Below are positions 61,733-64,000 of a stretch of 64,000 bases of DNA, in pieces. Below the pieces are notes generated by a model, which was given only the letters and a program-made list of their open reading frames with translations, was not told the origin of the DNA and ran no database searches. Numbering within the stretch: the first letter of the stretch is position 1; every line of letters starts with the position of its first letter. The stretch is from Clostridia bacterium (GTDB lineage Bacteria; Bacillota; Clostridia; Oscillospirales; Acutalibacteraceae), in NCBI GenBank assembly GCA_017465505.1, contig JAFTWB010000023.1, positions 25,568-89,567 on the forward strand, written 5' to 3'. Made by a program: the position numbers and the translations under genes.

Positions 61733-62409
61733 TATTTATCCTCCAGAATATACCCTTTTGACCTTACGGTCCTGATAAGCTTCGAGTTTTCTCCCAAAGC
61801 ACGGCGAAGATTCTTGATGTGAGAATCCACTGTACGCTCCACCACGTCACTGTCATAACCCCACAAGGCTTTAATGAGAGACTCTCGACTTACAATTTTG
61901 CCTTTGTTTTCAAGCAGTATTTTTAAAATAGAAAACTCCTTTGAGGTAAGCTCAATTTCCTCACCCGAGGAAGTAACCCTGCCGTTTGAAGGATTAAGAG
62001 TAAGGGTGGCGGCGGTGAAAACTCTGCTTTTAATCAGCCCTTTCGAACGCTTTATGAGAGCATTTACCTTTTCAAAAAGCACAGGAAGAGGAAAGGGCTT
62101 AACAACGTAATCGTCACACCCCAAGGCGTAGCCTTTGAGCATATCCTCCTGATTTGCTCGGGCTGTGATAAACATTATGGGGACTTCGCTTTCTCTGCGG
62201 ACTTCCTTGCAGATTTCAAAGCCGCTGATTTCAGGAAGCATTACGTCCAGCAAAAGCAAATCATAAGTATTTTCGTAAGCCATCTCAACACCCTGCTGGC
62301 CATCTACTGCAAAGAAAACTTTAATGTTACCTTCGCTTTTGGCGTCGAAATAATCAGCTATAAGCTCACGGATGTCAAAGTCATCCTCAACCAAAAGAAT
62401 TTTATACAT
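61732..62409 (-). CDS. OmpR/PhoB-type response regulator
   Basis: 225 residues from the ATG (MYKILLVEDDFD) following a GAGGTGGGAG site. Receiver domain with acidic pocket Asp9/Asp10, phospho-acceptor Asp55 and the KPFPLPV lysine; winged-helix effector with RVTSSGEEIELTSKEFSIL and VVERTVDSHIKNLRRALG. First gene of the regulator-kinase-dockerin operon. Confidence 0.95.
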   Translation of the reverse strand: MYKILLVEDDFDIRELIADYFDAKSEGNIKVFFAVDGQQGVEMAYENTYDLLLLDVMLPEISGFEICKEVRRESEVPIMFITARANQEDMLKGYALGCDDYVVKPFPLPVLFEKVNALIKRSKGLIKSRVFTAATLTLNPSNGRVTSSGEEIELTSKEFSILKILLENKGKIVSRESLIKALWGYDSDVVERTVDSHIKNLRRALGENSKLIRTVRSKGYILEDK

Positions 62410-62489
62410 AACTCCCACCTCTGAGTATAAATTATCACAACAATGTGGATTTTCTGTGCAAACAAATTAAATTTTAACACAAAGGACAA

Positions 62490-62525
62490 AAATAAAAAAG
62501 CCCTGCCGCAAATTACGGCAAGGCT
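62490..62525 (-). terminator. Terminator of the lipoprotein gene
   Basis: Minus-strand hairpin AGCCTTGCCG...CGGCAGGGCT followed by TTTTTTATTTTTG, 30 bases after the lipoprotein stop codon. Confidence 0.85.
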
Positions 62526-62554
62526 AATTACAAGCAGTTATCTTTTTCAAGTAC

Positions 62555-63577
62555 TTAATATACAGGGCTAAACACCCAACATACATCGAGATTAGGTGCA
62601 CCGCCGTACTCCACTTCATACATTGTCATCATCATCTTCTGCAGTTCATTGCTCCAAGTATATGTCATCATATATCGCAAATCAGAACTACCTTCCATTT
62701 CAATTACAACTCCATCAAATGTATTGCCATAATATGTATCATAGCAATAATAATCAAACTCTAACACTTCTATATCACCTGGCTCAAATTCAAGCACAAA
62801 ACTTCCTGTGCCATTACTTCTAAATTCAACGTTCCACGAAGTTGCACCTAAAGGTGCTGGACTACCTATTCTCATATCGCTCCACACTCCGACAAAGTTT
62901 TTAGAGATTATCGGAGCAGTAACAATGGGTTCGGTTTCTATGGCTATTGGTTCATTGAGAAATGTACATTTTTCCTTATACTCTATCGTTTTCAGTATTT
63001 CAGAAATCATCGCCTCTTGTTCTTTATAATCACGTATAGTTTCTTCACTGAAACGAACATCGCTGGGATACCTAACTATAATATTAAATTTACTGAATCC
63101 TCCTCCAGGCTCATCAACTAAAAGAGCGCCTAACACATCGTGCTCTGGAATATGCGCGTAATCATCAGAGGGATTCAATAAGCTTATACAGAACAAAAAT
63201 CCGTCATAGCCAGCGTTTCGACTATCCTTATGATAAAAGCTTAATGAGTGTCTTATGTATTCATTAGTATCTTCTTCATAGCCACACTTATCGTACCACT
63301 CAAAAGGGACAGACAATGTATAAAATTCTGTATCAACTGATACGAAATTTTCCTCAATGACAGATGTTTCGGTAACAACAGTACTTTCTGATTTAATAGA
63401 CTCAGTAAAAATCACATCAGATGTATTTGGTATGGTTTCAAACCCGCCTGCATTCCCATTCATAAAAGTTGTAGGTTCGGCTTTAGTCGTATCAATTTCC
63501 TTTTTGCAACCATAAAATGTACATAAAACAATAAACAACACAATTGCAGACACACTCTTTATGAATACTCTTTTCAT
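62555..63577 (-). CDS. Putative lipoprotein of unknown function
   Basis: 340 residues. Basic start, hydrophobic core and lipobox CTFYGC with lipidated Cys24, then a Thr/Ser/Glu-rich spacer to about 80, then two globular parts; no family recognised. The C-terminal part (FVGVWSDMRIGSPAPLG onward) resembles small lipocalin-like 'how much residual signal' domains of bacterial lipoproteins only in general character. Base composition is visibly more AT-rich than the neighbours, suggesting acquired DNA. Confidence 0.78.
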   Translation of the reverse strand: MKRVFIKSVSAIVLFIVLCTFYGCKKEIDTTKAEPTTFMNGNAGGFETIPNTSDVIFTESIKSESTVVTETSVIEENFVSVDTEFYTLSVPFEWYDKCGYEEDTNEYIRHSLSFYHKDSRNAGYDGFLFCISLLNPSDDYAHIPEHDVLGALLVDEPGGGFSKFNIIVRYPSDVRFSEETIRDYKEQEAMISEILKTIEYKEKCTFLNEPIAIETEPIVTAPIISKNFVGVWSDMRIGSPAPLGATSWNVEFRSNGTGSFVLEFEPGDIEVLEFDYYCYDTYYGNTFDGVVIEMEGSSDLRYMMTYTWSNELQKMMMTMYEVEYGGAPNLDVCWVFSPVY

Positions 63578-63604
63578 TCTAATGCCCCCTTTTCACTCAA
63601 TTAT

Positions 63605-63645
63605 ATCATACTCAATATTTTAAGTATAGTCAAGAACTTAAGTAT
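63605..63645. promoter_or_regulatory. Divergent promoter region with direct repeats
   Basis: For the lipoprotein gene: minus-strand TTGACT (63628-63633), 17-base spacer, TATGAT (63605-63610). The block TTAAGTAT occurs twice (63620-63627 and 63638-63645), 18 bases apart, between the divergent lipoprotein and XRE genes; it could be the XRE operator. Confidence 0.6.
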
Positions 63646-63669
63646 GATAATATTTATTCGGTGATAGTT

Positions 63670-63894
63670 ATGATTTCGTACAAACCATTTTACGAAACTT
63701 TATATAAAAAAGGCATTACAGAATACCACCTGATTTTCAAACAAGGTTTTTCCGCAAATACTTTGCACAGAATAAAAAAGGGTGAGGCTATCAATACAAA
63801 AACATTGGACGCTCTTTGCTATGCTCTTGACTGCGAAATATCAGATATAATAAAATTTGTAAATCGAGTAGGAGGCTACCCATTAGTTGAGTAG
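63670..63894 (+). CDS. Small XRE/Cro-type regulator, 3' end altered by a group II intron
   Basis: 74 residues from the second in-frame start (MISYKPFYETLYKKG). Helix-turn-helix with FSANTLHRIKKGEAINTKTLDALCYALDCEISDIIKFV, as in YozG-like small regulators. The native coding sequence apparently stops being original after the codon for Val at about 63861: the last residues (RVGGYPLVE) are read from the end of an intron inserted on the opposite strand. Function may be preserved because only the extreme C-terminus is changed. Confidence 0.78.
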   Translation: MISYKPFYETLYKKGITEYHLIFKQGFSANTLHRIKKGEAINTKTLDALCYALDCEISDIIKFVNRVGGYPLVE

Positions 63895-64000
63895 CCGACC
63901 TCTCACACCACCGTGCGTACCGTTCAGTACACGGCGGTTCAATCATATTGAGTGCATAGACTTGTACGCTTCGGATATATCATAGTATCCACGGCGTGCA
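63863..64000 (-). mobile_element. Group II intron, 3' end (domains V and VI), running off the window
   Basis: Minus strand: a domain V-like hairpin ACCGCCGTGTAC...GGTGGT at 63907-63938, then TGAGAGGTCGG, then a domain VI-like stem GGCTAC...GTAGCC at 63874-63896, ending CTACTCGAT at 63863. This is the typical 3' end of bacterial group II introns carrying a reverse transcriptase. The rest of the intron lies beyond the right edge. Confidence 0.85.
63943..63999 (-). CDS. ltrA: Group II intron reverse transcriptase/maturase, C-terminal 18 residues
   Basis: The only frame open to the edge in this position reads ARRGYYDISEAYKSMHSI followed by TGA, just before intron domain V. Its position matches that of the end of an intron-encoded reverse transcriptase, and a GYY-type tail is common in that family. 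The evidence is the intron context more than the short peptide itself. Confidence 0.6.
   Translation of the reverse strand, partial: ARRGYYDISEAYKSMHSI

Overview
The window looks like chromosomal DNA of a gut or rumen Firmicute of the Ruminococcaceae/Oscillospiraceae (clostridial cluster IV). This is inferred from three secreted proteins with dockerin modules of the 'VKDAT.IQK' type, starch-binding CBM26-like modules and a dockerin-bearing GH13 amylase (as in amylosome-forming Ruminococcus such as R. bromii), [FeFe]-hydrogenase maturases, ferredoxin-dependent 2-oxoacid oxidoreductase, and T-box and PyrR attenuators. Species cannot be fixed from the sequence alone. Most genes lie on the minus strand.

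Layout. 1-3.5 kb: [FeFe]-hydrogenase maturation operon (TM1266-type regulator, hydE, hydG, start of hydF), preceded by a leader RNA with mutually exclusive hairpins. 3.7-12.7 kb: complete pyr operon pyrC-carB-pyrK-pyrD-pyrF-pyrE-pyrB-pyrI behind a PyrR-type attenuator; carA is absent. 13-16.8 kb: M29 aminopeptidase, a secreted protein of unknown function, a metallophosphatase. 17-20 kb: tRNA-Arg(CCT) and the GH13-CBM26-dockerin amylase. 20-28.4 kb: small membrane proteins, ackA, tmcAL, HAD phosphatases, a PadR/DUF1700/DUF4097 envelope-stress-like operon, queH, a cyclase-family hydrolase. 28.5-31.5 kb: a dockerin protein with five starch-binding-like modules. 31.8-33.1 kb: a Cys/Gly-rich microprotein and a two-gene chromate transporter.

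33.2-43.9 kb is the most coherent accessory block: an operon ilvE / MinD-like ATPase / ferredoxin / 2-oxoacid:ferredoxin oxidoreductase (three subunits) / XRE-cupin regulator / acyl-CoA synthetase, and upstream of it a leucine T-box controlling a divergent 2-isopropylmalate-synthase-like protein plus an unusual fusion of a sugar-isomerase-type TIM barrel to an acyl-CoA synthetase. Read with the known physiology of Ruminococcus, this fits assimilation of branched short-chain fatty acids into leucine, valine and isoleucine by activation, reductive carboxylation and transamination.

44.3-58.1 kb: a Kef-type antiporter, a two-gene 2-hydroxyacyl-CoA-dehydratase/activase-like system of unknown substrate, a surface polymer group (sulfatase-like transferase, acyltransferase, CDP-glycerol glycerophosphotransferase) and an ABC-F ATPase. 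58.2-62.4 kb: a response regulator and histidine kinase operon that also encodes a dockerin protein. 62.5-64 kb: an AT-rich accessory patch with a lipoprotein, a small XRE regulator and the 3' end of a group II intron inserted into the end of that regulator gene.

Three intergenic regions carry arrays of different small palindromes separated by a constant 7-mer (gcgatat/gtgatat), a repeat family not explained by the genes.
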